Notes: generated from the sequence alone by a model not told the origin. Positions 27,309-36,250 are shown, numbered from the stretch's first letter. The stretch is 64,000 nucleotides of DNA from Vibrio fluvialis (GCF_900460245.1 NZ_UHIP01000001.1:1426001-1490000); one strand, 5' to 3'. Numbers and translations: made by a program.

Positions 27309-28088
27309 ATGATTACGATGATGAACCTTTTAAAACCTAGCCTTGTACTGCTTTCAGCAGCGACCATGCTTCCAGCTTATGCCAATACACTGGACGATGC
27401 GAAAGCCATTCAGACCCAAACTAATGCAGCCTCTGCTTCTAGTCAGCGCACGATCGATAAAAGCTCGGCCGCCGCGATGGAGCTGCAATCTGAGATTGAA
27501 CAACTGAGCGAAGAGGTCAAAAACCTTGCCGTGTACCGAGATCACCTAGCGTCACTGGTGGTCAGTCAGGAAAGCGAGATCTCCAGTCTTCAACAGCAAA
27601 TCGTCGAAATCAACCAGACTCGTCAAGGCATTGTGCCGCTGATGTACCAGATGATTGACGGACTGCAAACCAATCTGAGTCAGGATAAACCGATTCGTCT
27701 GACCGCTCGTGAAGATCGTATTGAGAAACTTAAAGCGCTGATGCCACGCGCTGATGTCAGCGATGCCGAGAAATACCGTCGTATCCTTGAAGCGTATCAA
27801 ATTGAAATGGACTACGGTTCGAAACTGGGCATCTATCAGGACAAAATCCAACTGGCGGATAATGACGCTGTAGAGGCGGATATCCTGTATTTAGGCCGAG
27901 TAGCATTGATTGCTCGTAACCTGAATGCGACCAAGTACTGGTCTTGGGATCAAAAGCAGCAGCAATGGCTGTCTGTAGAGAGTGGCAACAAGGCAGATCT
28001 GGATACTGCCTTTAATCTGGCAAACCAACAGATTGCGCCAACACTCCTGACTCTTCCTGTATCCCTGACTAAAGCGGAGGCAAAATGA
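27309..28088 (+). CDS. DUF3450 periplasmic coiled-coil protein of the TonB2 operon
   Basis: 259 aa. Signal peptide (about residues 5-25, ending AYA) followed by a long coiled coil (about 30-115) and a compact C-terminal part (KYWSWDQKQQQWL). DUF3450 proteins are found at the head of ExbB/ExbD/TonB2 operons in Vibrio and Shewanella. It probably forms a periplasmic part of the energy-transducing complex with TtpC, whose gene overlaps it by 4 bp (ATGA). The exact start (27309 or the ATG at 27318/27321) is uncertain. Confidence 0.82.
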   Translation: MITMMNLLKPSLVLLSAATMLPAYANTLDDAKAIQTQTNAASASSQRTIDKSSAAAMELQSEIEQLSEEVKNLAVYRDHLASLVVSQESEISSLQQQIVEINQTRQGIVPLMYQMIDGLQTNLSQDKPIRLTAREDRIEKLKALMPRADVSDAEKYRRILEAYQIEMDYGSKLGIYQDKIQLADNDAVEADILYLGRVALIARNLNATKYWSWDQKQQQWLSVESGNKADLDTAFNLANQQIAPTLLTLPVSLTKAEAK

Positions 28089-29455
28089 TGACATTGAATA
28101 AACTTGTCTCTGTGATGGGGCTGAGCTTGATTCTGACTGCGCCAACCTTTGCAACAACGAATCTCGTTCAACAAGCAAAAACTGAAAACCGCACAGAGCA
28201 GACGCACAACGTGAAGCGCGAAGCGGATTTCAAAAAAACAGAACAAGAACTGAAAGCAGAAAAAGCCGCGCTGGTTGCCAAACGTAACGCTTTGCAAGCC
28301 GAAGCGGACAAGCTCTCTGCTCAGTTCAGCAAAAACGAAAACAGTCTGGCGCGTCTGGAAGAAAAACTGCGTTTAGAAACTGGCAGTTTGGGCGAAATTT
28401 TTGGCGTAGTACGTCAAAATGCGAAAGAGATTCGTGCGGAGCTGGAAAACTCCGTCACGGGTGTTGACCGTCAGCAATACGCATCGGTCATCGATGACAT
28501 CGTCGCGGCAAAATCTTTACCTTCGATGAAACAGTTGATTGGTCTGTGGCATGCGATGGATGAGCAAATCCACGCCAGCGGCGAAATCAGCACGCACGAT
28601 ATTGCGTTTATTGACGGTGAAGGTCGCACACAAACAACTTCCGCGACCCGCATTGGTGCGCTGGGCCTGGTGACTGAGCAAGGTTACGTCAACTGGAACA
28701 ACGCGCGTAAAGACGCCATCGCGTATCAGAAGCAACCAGACAATGGTCCGACATCGTCTTCTCTAGCGTCTATCGAACAGGGTGACACGGCTGCTGTGGT
28801 ACTGGATCCATCACGTGGCACGCTGCTAGAGCAATTGGCTCAAGCTCCGACACTGCAACAGCGTCTGGAAGCAGGTGGCGTGATTGGTAAGATCATTCTG
28901 GTGCTGCTGGCCGTTGGCCTGATTATCGGCGTTTACCGCGGCATCGTGCTGGCGATTGCACGTCAGAAAATTCAATCGCAGCTGAAAGCACCAAATCAAC
29001 CGGGTAACAACCCGCTGGGTCGTATTCTCTCTGTGTACAACAAAGAGCAGAATCGTAGCGTTGAAGCACTGGAACTGCGCTTGCTTGAAGCGGTCGTGGA
29101 TGAACAAACGGGTCTGGAAAAAGGCTTGTCGATGCTGAAGCTGCTGGCTGCACTGGCACCGATGCTGGGTCTGCTCGGTACGGTGACCGGGATGATTGAG
29201 ACCTTCCAGGTGATCACTCAGTTTGGTAACGGCGATCCAAAAGTGATGGCGGACGGTATCTCGATGGCACTGGTGACTACTGTGCTTGGCCTTGTGGCGG
29301 CCATGCCACTGCTGCTGGCGCACAACATCCTCAGCACGCAAGCCGAGAACATTCGCAATATTCTCGAGAAGCAGGGGATTGGTCTGGTTGCGGAAGAAGC
29401 TGAACGCGAATGTGGTATCACACCCGCTTCTCGTGTTGTTGGTAACGCAGCGTAA
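28085..29455 (+). CDS. ttpC: TtpC, TonB2-associated MotA/TolQ/ExbB-like protein
   Basis: 456 aa. Signal peptide, then a periplasmic coiled coil (about residues 25-110) and a domain to about 255. The C-terminal MotA/TolQ/ExbB part has helices near 275-295, 355-380 and 395-420. The proton-channel family motif LLGTVTGMIETFQVI is present. TtpC is an extra component required for TonB2-dependent iron uptake in Vibrio (established in V. anguillarum and V. vulnificus). GAGG precedes the overlapping start. Confidence 0.9.
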   Translation: MMTLNKLVSVMGLSLILTAPTFATTNLVQQAKTENRTEQTHNVKREADFKKTEQELKAEKAALVAKRNALQAEADKLSAQFSKNENSLARLEEKLRLETGSLGEIFGVVRQNAKEIRAELENSVTGVDRQQYASVIDDIVAAKSLPSMKQLIGLWHAMDEQIHASGEISTHDIAFIDGEGRTQTTSATRIGALGLVTEQGYVNWNNARKDAIAYQKQPDNGPTSSSLASIEQGDTAAVVLDPSRGTLLEQLAQAPTLQQRLEAGGVIGKIILVLLAVGLIIGVYRGIVLAIARQKIQSQLKAPNQPGNNPLGRILSVYNKEQNRSVEALELRLLEAVVDEQTGLEKGLSMLKLLAALAPMLGLLGTVTGMIETFQVITQFGNGDPKVMADGISMALVTTVLGLVAAMPLLLAHNILSTQAENIRNILEKQGIGLVAEEAERECGITPASRVVGNAA

Positions 29456-29464
29456 GGAATTAAG

Positions 29465-30010
29465 ATGAACCAAGCAGACTGGTTGTTTTCACTGAAAAAT
29501 CTGTTTTTGCCACTGTCTGAGTTTATGGCTCAGGGTGGAACAGTGCTTTGGTGGCTGGCTGCGGTCGTCGCTCTATGTTGGCTGTTGGTGGTTGAGCGCG
29601 TGATTTATCTCGCGTTCACTTTTCCGAAACAACGTAAGCAGTGGGTTGAACAGTGGCATGCCCGTAACGATCACCAATCGTGGCACGCGCACGCCATTCG
29701 CGAGGGCTGGATTGGTCAGGCGCATATCGCGCTGACCCAAAACCTCAATGTCATCAAAGTACTGGTCGCCATTTGTCCGATGCTCGGACTACTTGGCACG
29801 GTCACCGGGATGATCTCGGTGTTTGACGTAATGGCAACCCAAGGCAGCAGCAATCCTAAATTAATGGCGTCAGGCATCTCTCTTGCGACTCTGCCCACCA
29901 TGGCGGGCATGGTCGCTGCGCTGGCCGGTATGTTCGTGCACGCGCGTCTGGCCAAAACCTGTCGCCTGTTTGAACTGAAATTAGAAAAATCGTTAAGGAG
30001 TCAGCGATGA
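29465..30010 (+). CDS. exbB2: ExbB2, TonB2-system proton channel subunit
   Basis: 181-aa MotA/TolQ/ExbB protein with three membrane helices. The signature CPMLGLLGTVTGMISVFDVM and the third helix MAGMVAALAGMFVHA are clear. It forms the proton channel with ExbD2, driving TonB2. It lies 9 bp after ttpC and overlaps exbD2 by 4 bp. Confidence 0.93.
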   Translation: MNQADWLFSLKNLFLPLSEFMAQGGTVLWWLAAVVALCWLLVVERVIYLAFTFPKQRKQWVEQWHARNDHQSWHAHAIREGWIGQAHIALTQNLNVIKVLVAICPMLGLLGTVTGMISVFDVMATQGSSNPKLMASGISLATLPTMAGMVAALAGMFVHARLAKTCRLFELKLEKSLRSQR

Positions 30011-30411
30011 GACTCGGTCGACGTCAGTCGAAACAAGAAGAGGCGCAAATCGACCTCACCTCAATGCTGGATATCGTATTCATCATGTTGATCTTCTTCA
30101 TCGTGACCAGCTCGTTTGTGCGTGAGTCCGGTGTGGAAGTGAATCGTCCGTCAGCCGCCAATGTGGTGGCGCAGAAAGATGCGGGCATTTTTGTGGCCAT
30201 CACCTCAGCCAACGACATCTATATCGATAAACGTCAGGTTGACGTAGAACGCGTTCAAGCGACGCTGGAGCACCTGTTACTGGAACAACCTGACGCATCA
30301 CTGGTGATTCAGGCTGATGAGCATGCTTATAACGGCACCGTCGTAAAAGTGATGGATGCTGCGAAAGGGGCAGGTGTGAAGAACATCGCGCTGGCTGCGG
30401 AGAAACGCTGA
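30007..30411 (+). CDS. exbD2: ExbD2, TonB2-system proton channel subunit
   Basis: 134 aa: short cytoplasmic N-terminus, a single helix preceded by the essential aspartate (DLTSMLDIVFIMLIFFIV) and a periplasmic domain ending VKNIALAAEKR. Matches ExbD/TolR. The start overlaps exbB2 and the stop overlaps tonB2, implying translational coupling. Confidence 0.93.
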   Translation: MRLGRRQSKQEEAQIDLTSMLDIVFIMLIFFIVTSSFVRESGVEVNRPSAANVVAQKDAGIFVAITSANDIYIDKRQVDVERVQATLEHLLLEQPDASLVIQADEHAYNGTVVKVMDAAKGAGVKNIALAAEKR

Positions 30412-31031
30412 TGGGGCGTCTATTGTTAGCCATGCCATTTGCCGCAAGCATCTCGATTGGGTTGTTTGCCTTTATGGCATGGATGGTCAACAACGACGGT
30501 ATGCGCGCCCCCAAACAAGGGCAGTCGTTGAGCTTCAACATGGTGATGGTGGAGCAGGAACAAGATGTTCAACGCCGCCAGCGTAGTGTTCCGGAGCAAC
30601 CGAAAGCGCCGGAACAGCCACCGGAAACACCAGTGTCGCAGCAACAAACTGCTGCCAGCAATACCGTGTCGCCAACCAGCGTACCGTCTTTGGGGCTGGA
30701 TACCGCAATCAACGGCATTGAGATCAGTGCGCCGACATTTGGTGACTTTGGCGTAAACCAGCAGGCGCTGCCGCTCTATCGCGTTGAACCCAGCTATCCG
30801 CCTCGTGCCCTGAAACGTGGTGTGGAAGGTTACGTGGTCCTAAAATTTACCATTGATGAAACTGGTCGTCCGACCGATATTGAAGTCGTCGACGCGAATC
30901 CGCGCCGCATGTTTGAACGTGAAGCGATGCATGCGCTGAGGAACTGGAAATACCAACCGAAATTGTTGGATGGCAATGCGGTATCTCAGCCGGGTCAAAC
31001 CGTAAAATTGGAGTTTAAACTAGCCAAATGA
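30411..31031 (+). CDS. tonB2: TonB2 energy transducer
   Basis: 206 aa: N-terminal anchor helix (about residues 4-25), a short proline/glutamine-rich spacer (QPKAPEQPPETP) and the TonB C-terminal domain (YRVEPSYPPRALKRGVEGYVVLKFTID ... ALRNWKYQPK). It carries proton-motive energy to outer-membrane siderophore receptors. The periplasmic spacer is shorter than in TonB1, typical of TonB2. Confidence 0.94.
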   Translation: MGRLLLAMPFAASISIGLFAFMAWMVNNDGMRAPKQGQSLSFNMVMVEQEQDVQRRQRSVPEQPKAPEQPPETPVSQQQTAASNTVSPTSVPSLGLDTAINGIEISAPTFGDFGVNQQALPLYRVEPSYPPRALKRGVEGYVVLKFTIDETGRPTDIEVVDANPRRMFEREAMHALRNWKYQPKLLDGNAVSQPGQTVKLEFKLAK

Positions 31032-32206
31032 TGAAACGATTAATCGTCTGTCTACTGCTGATGAGCTCAACATCGTTCGCCATGGCCGTGGAGCTTAGCC
31101 AGTACGCGGCTAATAAAGCCATGAAAGCGAACCAATTGGCACAAGACGGCAAGCTAAACGACGCCATCAGTACGCTGAAAAACTCCGATGTCTCTCGCGC
31201 TTACGACAAAGCGTACTTTGCGCGCATGCTCGGCGTGTTTTATTGGCAGAACGAGCAGCTTAAACCCGCCATTCAATCGTTGAGTGACGCTGTCACTAGT
31301 GGTGAACTGGCGGACGATCAGGGTTGGACGACGCGTCGTATGCTGGCAGACCTGCTTTTAATGGACCACCAGTACAAGCAAGCCCTGCCACACTACTATG
31401 AGCTGGTGAAATCAGCGCCGAAAGATCAGAAAGTGTATGAGCTGTGGCTGCGTATCGGACAAATTCATTATCAGGCGCAGCAGTGGCAAAAATCTCTTGA
31501 TGCGATCGCTCGTTATGAAAGCTTTAAACGACCGGATGAAGTGTCACCGTTGTCAGTGAAGCTCGGAGCGCAGTTACAACTGGAACAGTGGAAAGCGGCT
31601 ATCCCGACACTTAAGCGCTTGATAGCTCTGGAGCCAGAAAAGGGCAACTGGTGGTTACAGTTGGTGAGTCTGGAACTGCGCACCGGACAGAAAAAAGATG
31701 CGCTTAGCAGCCTTGGGCTAGCCAAACTTCAGGGGATTGAGCTAAGCCAGCACGATTTGCGTCTCCTGGCACAGCTTTATGCGCAAAACGGCGTTCCAGA
31801 GCGGGCAGCGCGAGTGATTGAACTGCTGGATGAGGCTGACTCAGACATTCAACTCATCACCGAGCGTGCGTTTTACTGGCAGCGTGCCAAAGAGTGGGAT
31901 CGCGCGATTGAAACCTGGACGCTGGCCGCGAAATTCGATCGTAAATACCATTGGAACGTCGCGCAGCTTCTCAACCAACAAGGTGACTACCGCTCGGCAC
32001 TGGCTGAACTGGATAAAGTGCAGGAGAAGGATCGTCAACCTCAGGTTGCACTTGCACGCACTCGTGCGCTTTACAAGCTCAACCAACTGGAAGAGGCGCT
32101 GATTCAGGCGAAGAAATCAAATAATCTTGAGCCATCGGATGAAGCCAAAGGCTGGATCAAATACCTCACACAACTGCGTGAGATCCAGACGCGTCAAACA
32201 TCCTGA
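31028..32206 (+). CDS. TPR-repeat periplasmic protein of the TonB2 operon
   Basis: 392 aa. Signal peptide (about residues 1-20, cleavage after AMA) followed by tandem tetratricopeptide-like helical repeats across most of the protein, for example LKPAIQSLSDAVTSG, YKQALPHYYELVKSAP and YRSALAELDKVQEKD. It is last in the ttpC-exbB2-exbD2-tonB2 operon with a 4-bp overlap. It probably scaffolds the periplasmic complex; the precise role is not known to me. Confidence 0.85.
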   Translation: MMKRLIVCLLLMSSTSFAMAVELSQYAANKAMKANQLAQDGKLNDAISTLKNSDVSRAYDKAYFARMLGVFYWQNEQLKPAIQSLSDAVTSGELADDQGWTTRRMLADLLLMDHQYKQALPHYYELVKSAPKDQKVYELWLRIGQIHYQAQQWQKSLDAIARYESFKRPDEVSPLSVKLGAQLQLEQWKAAIPTLKRLIALEPEKGNWWLQLVSLELRTGQKKDALSSLGLAKLQGIELSQHDLRLLAQLYAQNGVPERAARVIELLDEADSDIQLITERAFYWQRAKEWDRAIETWTLAAKFDRKYHWNVAQLLNQQGDYRSALAELDKVQEKDRQPQVALARTRALYKLNQLEEALIQAKKSNNLEPSDEAKGWIKYLTQLREIQTRQTS

Positions 32207-32228
32207 ACACCGCGCGATATTGCATTAA

Positions 32229-32255
32229 AAAGACCTCTTAGTGAGGTCTTTTTTT
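32229..32255 (+). terminator. Terminator of the TonB2 operon
   Basis: AAAGACCTC, TTAGT, GAGGTCTTT followed by more T. Confidence 0.9.
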
Positions 32256-32317
32256 ATGGCGGTACGAGTACGGAAATATTCGATAAGGTGGCATTGTAAT
32301 AAAGGTAAATAATATTG

Positions 32318-32344
32318 ATTTGCAAATAGCATTAATTTGCAAAT
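32318..32344. repeat. Tandem palindromic decamer ATTTGCAAAT
   Basis: Two exact copies of the self-complementary ATTTGCAAAT at 32318-32327 and 32335-32344, 17 bp start to start. They sit directly beside a Fur-like box ahead of the reductase gene. Confidence 0.7.
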
Positions 32345-32360
32345 GATAATGGTTATTTGT
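32341..32360. promoter_or_regulatory. Fur-box-like site upstream of the ferric-siderophore reductase
   Basis: ATGATAATGGTTATTTGT within this span agrees with ATGATAATNATTATCATT at about 13 of 17 bases. It lies roughly 40 bp before the ATG of an iron gene. Confidence 0.55.
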
Positions 32361-32401
32361 ATTCTTTAGGTCTTAGCCGCATTACAGGATAAACCGCACC
32401 C

Positions 32402-33169
32402 ATGCATCAGGTCAGCATGCAGAGTCAGGCAGCTTTTGAATCTCTTTTTCATTATGCTCAGCAAATTACGCCATACCTTGATGGTCGTGTCGGCACAGCA
32501 CAGGGCAACGAAGACGTTATCGCGCTGACTCGCAATAATGGGGAAGTATTCGCGTCGCTTTATGAAGAACTTAAAGCCGCGACGCCGGAAGCCGGGCAGG
32601 CGTATTGGTTAACACGCACCTGGGGTCTACTATGCTGGCAGCCGGTTTATCTGTCGTTTTTGTCGGTATACACACAAAAAGCGCTTCCGGATTTTACCCG
32701 CCTTGCTCAGTATCGCCGCCCGATGTTTGTTGCTGGGTTCAGTTTCGAGCCGCATGAATGGCAAACAGGAAAACGGACTCAGCTCATTTATCACGCTGCG
32801 CATCAACTCAATACGCTGTTTGAGCAGTACCGCGAGGCAATGAACCAATTTGTCCGCATTCGCCCTGGTTTTACCCAACATTTGCTCGCCGACATGCTGC
32901 TTAGTTGCTTGGTGCGACTTCAACAATTGCGTCCGCATTATTCCAACGCTCAAATCCTGACTCAGGCCCGCTTGTGGCTGGATGCCTTTGAACTGCCGGA
33001 AAAACATCTGGCAAGTCTCAAGCTCGATCCCGAAACTCAACAGCTCAAACTGATACGCAGCAGTTGTTGTCTGGTTTATAAATGTCATGGCCGTTCAGTG
33101 TGTGCCGATTGCCCACGAGCCGCAGCAAATAAACAAGAACTGGCCATTGAGTTAACCCTTGTTCATTAA
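32402..33169 (+). CDS. FhuF-like siderophore ferric iron reductase
   Basis: 255-aa cytoplasmic protein. The C-terminus has the FhuF-type [2Fe-2S] ligand pattern C-C-x10-C-x2-C at residues 222, 223, 234 and 237. An extra Cys lies at 228. Such proteins reduce Fe(III)-siderophores to release iron after import. The gene follows the TonB2 operon and carries a Fur-like box, fitting iron limitation. The start ATG 32402 has no strong ribosome site; ATG 32417 is an alternative. Confidence 0.85.
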   Translation: MHQVSMQSQAAFESLFHYAQQITPYLDGRVGTAQGNEDVIALTRNNGEVFASLYEELKAATPEAGQAYWLTRTWGLLCWQPVYLSFLSVYTQKALPDFTRLAQYRRPMFVAGFSFEPHEWQTGKRTQLIYHAAHQLNTLFEQYREAMNQFVRIRPGFTQHLLADMLLSCLVRLQQLRPHYSNAQILTQARLWLDAFELPEKHLASLKLDPETQQLKLIRSSCCLVYKCHGRSVCADCPRAAANKQELAIELTLVH

Positions 33170-33272
33170 GTTACATATAAGATACCTATCTGATTAATAA
33201 CCAAAACCCATTTGGCGTATGGCGTTCTTAGGCCTATTCTGATCTCATTCAAACGATAAGAGGAGAACGCAG

Positions 33273-34109
33273 ATGGCAGAGAAAACAGCACTGGTCGTCG
33301 AAGGTGGAGCGATGCGCGGCATTTTTGCCAGCGGAGTGTTGGATTCCTTCATGGACTTTAACTACCGCCCTTATGATTTCGTCATGGGTGTGTCTGCCGG
33401 GGCATCCAATCTTGTCGGTTATTTATCTCATCAACCTCTGCGCAGTTATCAGGTCATTACCAATCTGGCGACCAGTAAAGATTTTTACAATCCAGGACGC
33501 TTCTTGCGCGGCGGCAGTCTGGTGGATGTACGCTGGCTGCTTGATGAAGCCAACCGTATCTATCCTGTCGATGAAGAGCGCCTGTTTTCTTCAGTACCGT
33601 TTTACGCGGCAGCGACCAACGTGGAAACGGGTAAAGCCGATTACTACCGGGTGACCAAAGATAACTTTGTGACCGCAATAGAAGCGAGTTCTGCATTGCC
33701 GTTGGTTTATAAACAGATGCCGTGTTTTTCCGGTGGTTGCTACACCGATGGCGGTATTGCGGATTCGATTCCGGTCAAAGAAGCTTACCGACGCGGAGCG
33801 CGTGATATTACGGTGATTTTGTCACATCCACTGAGTTATCAAATGGCAAAGCCCAAAAGTGAATGGATGATGAAACGACTGTTTGCACGTCATCCTCACG
33901 TGGCAAACTCCATCATTCACCGCGCTGAAAAATACAATGGCTCACTGGAATTTATTCGTCATCCGCCAAAAGACGCAACCATTCGCGTCATAGCGCCACC
34001 GGAAAACTTTGCCGTTAAACGCTTAACGATGAAAAAACCACTGCTGGATTTGGGCTATCAAATGGGCATCAAAGCTGGTCGTGATCATGTGCAAACACTA
34101 GGAGAATAG
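33273..34109 (+). CDS. Patatin-like phospholipase (YjjU-type)
   Basis: 278 aa. The oxyanion-hole motif VVEGGAMRGIF, the nucleophile elbow GVSAGAS (G-x-S-x-G) and the catalytic Asp in YTDGGIADSIPV form the complete Ser-Asp dyad of patatin phospholipases. No signal peptide. ATG 33273 with AGAGGAG upstream. It resembles E. coli YjjU; the lipid substrate is unproven. A tiny ORF with its own ribosome site follows 2 bp later. Confidence 0.9.
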   Translation: MAEKTALVVEGGAMRGIFASGVLDSFMDFNYRPYDFVMGVSAGASNLVGYLSHQPLRSYQVITNLATSKDFYNPGRFLRGGSLVDVRWLLDEANRIYPVDEERLFSSVPFYAAATNVETGKADYYRVTKDNFVTAIEASSALPLVYKQMPCFSGGCYTDGGIADSIPVKEAYRRGARDITVILSHPLSYQMAKPKSEWMMKRLFARHPHVANSIIHRAEKYNGSLEFIRHPPKDATIRVIAPPENFAVKRLTMKKPLLDLGYQMGIKAGRDHVQTLGE

Positions 34110-34111
34110 CG

Positions 34112-34210
34112 ATGAATTTTATAGAAAAAATGATCGTTTTTGTGTGTGAAATCGATACTTACCAAGATGTTTTGGCTGGTTTAGCTAACACTTACGATGA
34201 AGAAGTTTGA
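34112..34210 (+). CDS. Putative 32-aa small protein
   Basis: ATG 34112 preceded by GGAG at good spacing, overlapping the end of the patatin gene region by operon-like placement. The product is acidic at the end (DTYQDVLAGLANTYDEEV) with a hydrophobic start (MIVFVC). Too short to judge by homology. The ribosome site and 2-bp gap are the only support. Confidence 0.4.
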   Translation: MNFIEKMIVFVCEIDTYQDVLAGLANTYDEEV

Positions 34211-34352
34211 TACCGATCGCGGGTTGTGACACTGCCCAATTTCATTCGAGAAGAGAAAACTTGAATGTTCTCGCAATGTCTTACTCACGCTTTTGGTATC
34301 TCGGAATAACCTTTTCACAATAGAGCACGTAACCGATCACCAGGACGTGCTC

Positions 34353-35201
34353 ATGCAACTTAAACTGACTCTCATTGCTGCGGCTCTACTCACAACGCAG
34401 CATTCGGCCGCGTTGGCCAATCCCCTTGCTTTTGTACCTGTCGCTCAGGCGAACGAATACCACGACGGCATCAACATCTATGAATACTGGCAGAGTGAAA
34501 AACTCGATGGTATTCGAGCCATCTGGAATGGCAAACAACTCCTGACTCGTAATGGCAATCCCATCTATGCTCCGCGGTGGTTCACCGATCCGCTGCCGGA
34601 TTATGCACTGGAAGGAGAACTTTGGGCGGGACGCGGACACTTTGCACTGGTTCAGCAGACGGTTCTCGATCATACGCCGTCGGATGAGGCGTGGCGCAAG
34701 ATCGATTTCATGCTGTTTGATATGCCCGATGCCGCCGGTGATTACACCAAACGCTATTACAATTTGATCCATGTGGTTGATTCCGCTTCTTCCAAACACA
34801 TCAAATACATTGAACACACGCCTGTGTTATCAGAGCAGGAATTGCTGCGCTATCTGGATACGCTGGTTAATGAGAATGGTGAAGGTATTATGCTGCGCAA
34901 AGTTACCGCGCGATACCAGGCAGGGCGCAGCAATGATTTGCTCAAACTCAAAAAACATCAGGATGCGGAAGCCAGAGTCGTGGGGTACAAAATCGGCAAC
35001 GGTAAATACAAAGGCCTGATGGGGTCTGTGTTGGTTCGAACCGATGAAGGGACAGAGTTTTATGTCGGCACTGGTTTTTCCGACGAGCAGCGCCTGAACC
35101 CACCTGAAATTGGCAGCCTCATCACGTACCGCTATAACGGGCTCACCGCCGAAGGCAAACCAAGATTTGCCCGCTTTGTACGAGTGAGAGAAATTTATTG
35201 A
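34353..35201 (+). CDS. Exported ATP-dependent DNA ligase (minimal type)
   Basis: 282 aa. A signal peptide (MQLKLTLIAAALLTTQ..., cleavage near LANP) precedes a minimal ATP-dependent ligase. Motif I with the adenylated lysine is K50-LDGIR. The downstream motifs LEGELWAG, IDFMLFDMP, EGIMLRK and LLKLKKHQDAEARVVGY are present, ending in an OB domain. Family members in Haemophilus and Vibrio are periplasmic and probably repair DNA taken up by competence (inference). ATG 34353 with AGGA; the frame extends to 34293. Its end overlaps the convergent DUF3080 gene by 7 bp. Confidence 0.92.
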   Translation: MQLKLTLIAAALLTTQHSAALANPLAFVPVAQANEYHDGINIYEYWQSEKLDGIRAIWNGKQLLTRNGNPIYAPRWFTDPLPDYALEGELWAGRGHFALVQQTVLDHTPSDEAWRKIDFMLFDMPDAAGDYTKRYYNLIHVVDSASSKHIKYIEHTPVLSEQELLRYLDTLVNENGEGIMLRKVTARYQAGRSNDLLKLKKHQDAEARVVGYKIGNGKYKGLMGSVLVRTDEGTEFYVGTGFSDEQRLNPPEIGSLITYRYNGLTAEGKPRFARFVRVREIY

Positions 35202-36190
35202 TTGCCGACCGCCACAGAACAGCGTTGAAACAGCGCTTGCCAATATTGCATGTGCTGTTTAGTTGCGTGACGAAATGCTTGGTGGCTTTGCACAATCGTA
35301 AATGAGTATGTTCCCTGATCGTGCTTTGAGAAAGGCACCAAGTTGGGTTCTAGTTGCAGGTAAATACTGTCAATTCTGGCAAGGTAAGGTTGCAGAGTTT
35401 CGACGTATATCGACTGAAAGACATTACGCAGGTAATTGAGTTTGGTCTGATTTCGGTTAGCCCCACAGATGATGGCCGCATCGTAAGTGGTGAGCTGAGC
35501 GGTAACCGCCGAAAGCCATTGTGCCGAGTTATCGAGCGAAAATTTCAACTGCCCCAGTAACGGCTGTTTTTCCAGTACCTCCTGATACGGCGTAATGGCT
35601 GGTAACGTGAGCGCCAGTTGCTGCTGACTGATGGCGTTGTCAAGCGTGGTAAAGGCTGCGAGTGCTTCTTCGAATTGAGTCACATCCCAGCTACCTTGAA
35701 GCCATTCGTGGCCTGTCAATTGCTTGCGCATCGCTTCGCTGGTGTAAAGCAGGTTATACCAATATGCGGGCAGTTCCTGCTGCTTAACCGCTTCAATCTC
35801 TGTGAGCTGCTGGCGCAGCTTGGGTGAAATATCCTGGTCAGCAATACAGCGGGTCAGCCCCTGCAGCAGCGTTACTTCATAATCAAAACGGCGAAACTCA
35901 TCTTGCACCTTTCCCAGTACCGAGTTGCGTTCTGCGATGAGAGAAAATAACGCACATTTACGCAGTTCGTAACTATCAAGCAGGCCGATAGTCAAAGGTT
36001 CCAATGTGATGGCCAGTTCCCGCTTATCAGGCAGGATTTGGTTTTGCGTAGTGGGTAGAGCAACAAGTTCAGCATCTTGAACATTGGCGATACGCTGAAT
36101 GTAATCGGCAAAATCACGCTCAACAGGCGCCCGCGAGAGATCGCAGCCTGCGATAAACAGTGTCATCAAGCCGATTAGCCAATAGCGCAC
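35195..36190 (-). CDS. DUF3080 lipoprotein
   Basis: 331 aa. N-terminal lipoprotein signal MRYWLIGLMTLFIAGC with the lipid Cys at 16. The rest is mainly helical without known catalytic motif, ending YWQALFQRCSVAVGNQ. DUF3080 is a Vibrio/Shewanella-restricted family of unknown role. Converges on the ligase gene. Confidence 0.82.
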   Translation of the reverse strand: MRYWLIGLMTLFIAGCDLSRAPVERDFADYIQRIANVQDAELVALPTTQNQILPDKRELAITLEPLTIGLLDSYELRKCALFSLIAERNSVLGKVQDEFRRFDYEVTLLQGLTRCIADQDISPKLRQQLTEIEAVKQQELPAYWYNLLYTSEAMRKQLTGHEWLQGSWDVTQFEEALAAFTTLDNAISQQQLALTLPAITPYQEVLEKQPLLGQLKFSLDNSAQWLSAVTAQLTTYDAAIICGANRNQTKLNYLRNVFQSIYVETLQPYLARIDSIYLQLEPNLVPFSKHDQGTYSFTIVQSHQAFRHATKQHMQYWQALFQRCSVAVGNQ

Positions 36191-36220
36191 ATCACCTCCG
36201 TCTTCTTCTATTCAGCATAG

Positions 36221-36250
36221 AAAAAAGGCCAGCTCAATGCTGGCCTTTTT
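36221..36250 (-). terminator. Terminator after norM
   Basis: Minus strand AAAAAGGCCAGC, a 5-base loop, GCTGGCCTTTTTT. It shares the GGCCAGC stem with the terminator at 9406-9436. Confidence 0.88.

Noticed and set aside
28826..29473. 215-aa minus-strand ORF inside ttpC
   Set aside because: His/Gln-rich shadow of the ExbB-like part of ttpC.
34211..34301. GATACC / GGTATC and CGAGAA / TTCTCG repeats before the ligase gene
   Set aside because: Six-base arms far apart or with long loop; expected by chance.
9406..36250. Same GGCCAGC stem in two terminators as a possible dispersed repeat
   Set aside because: Loops and flanks differ; only the stem is shared, which chance and terminator base bias can explain.
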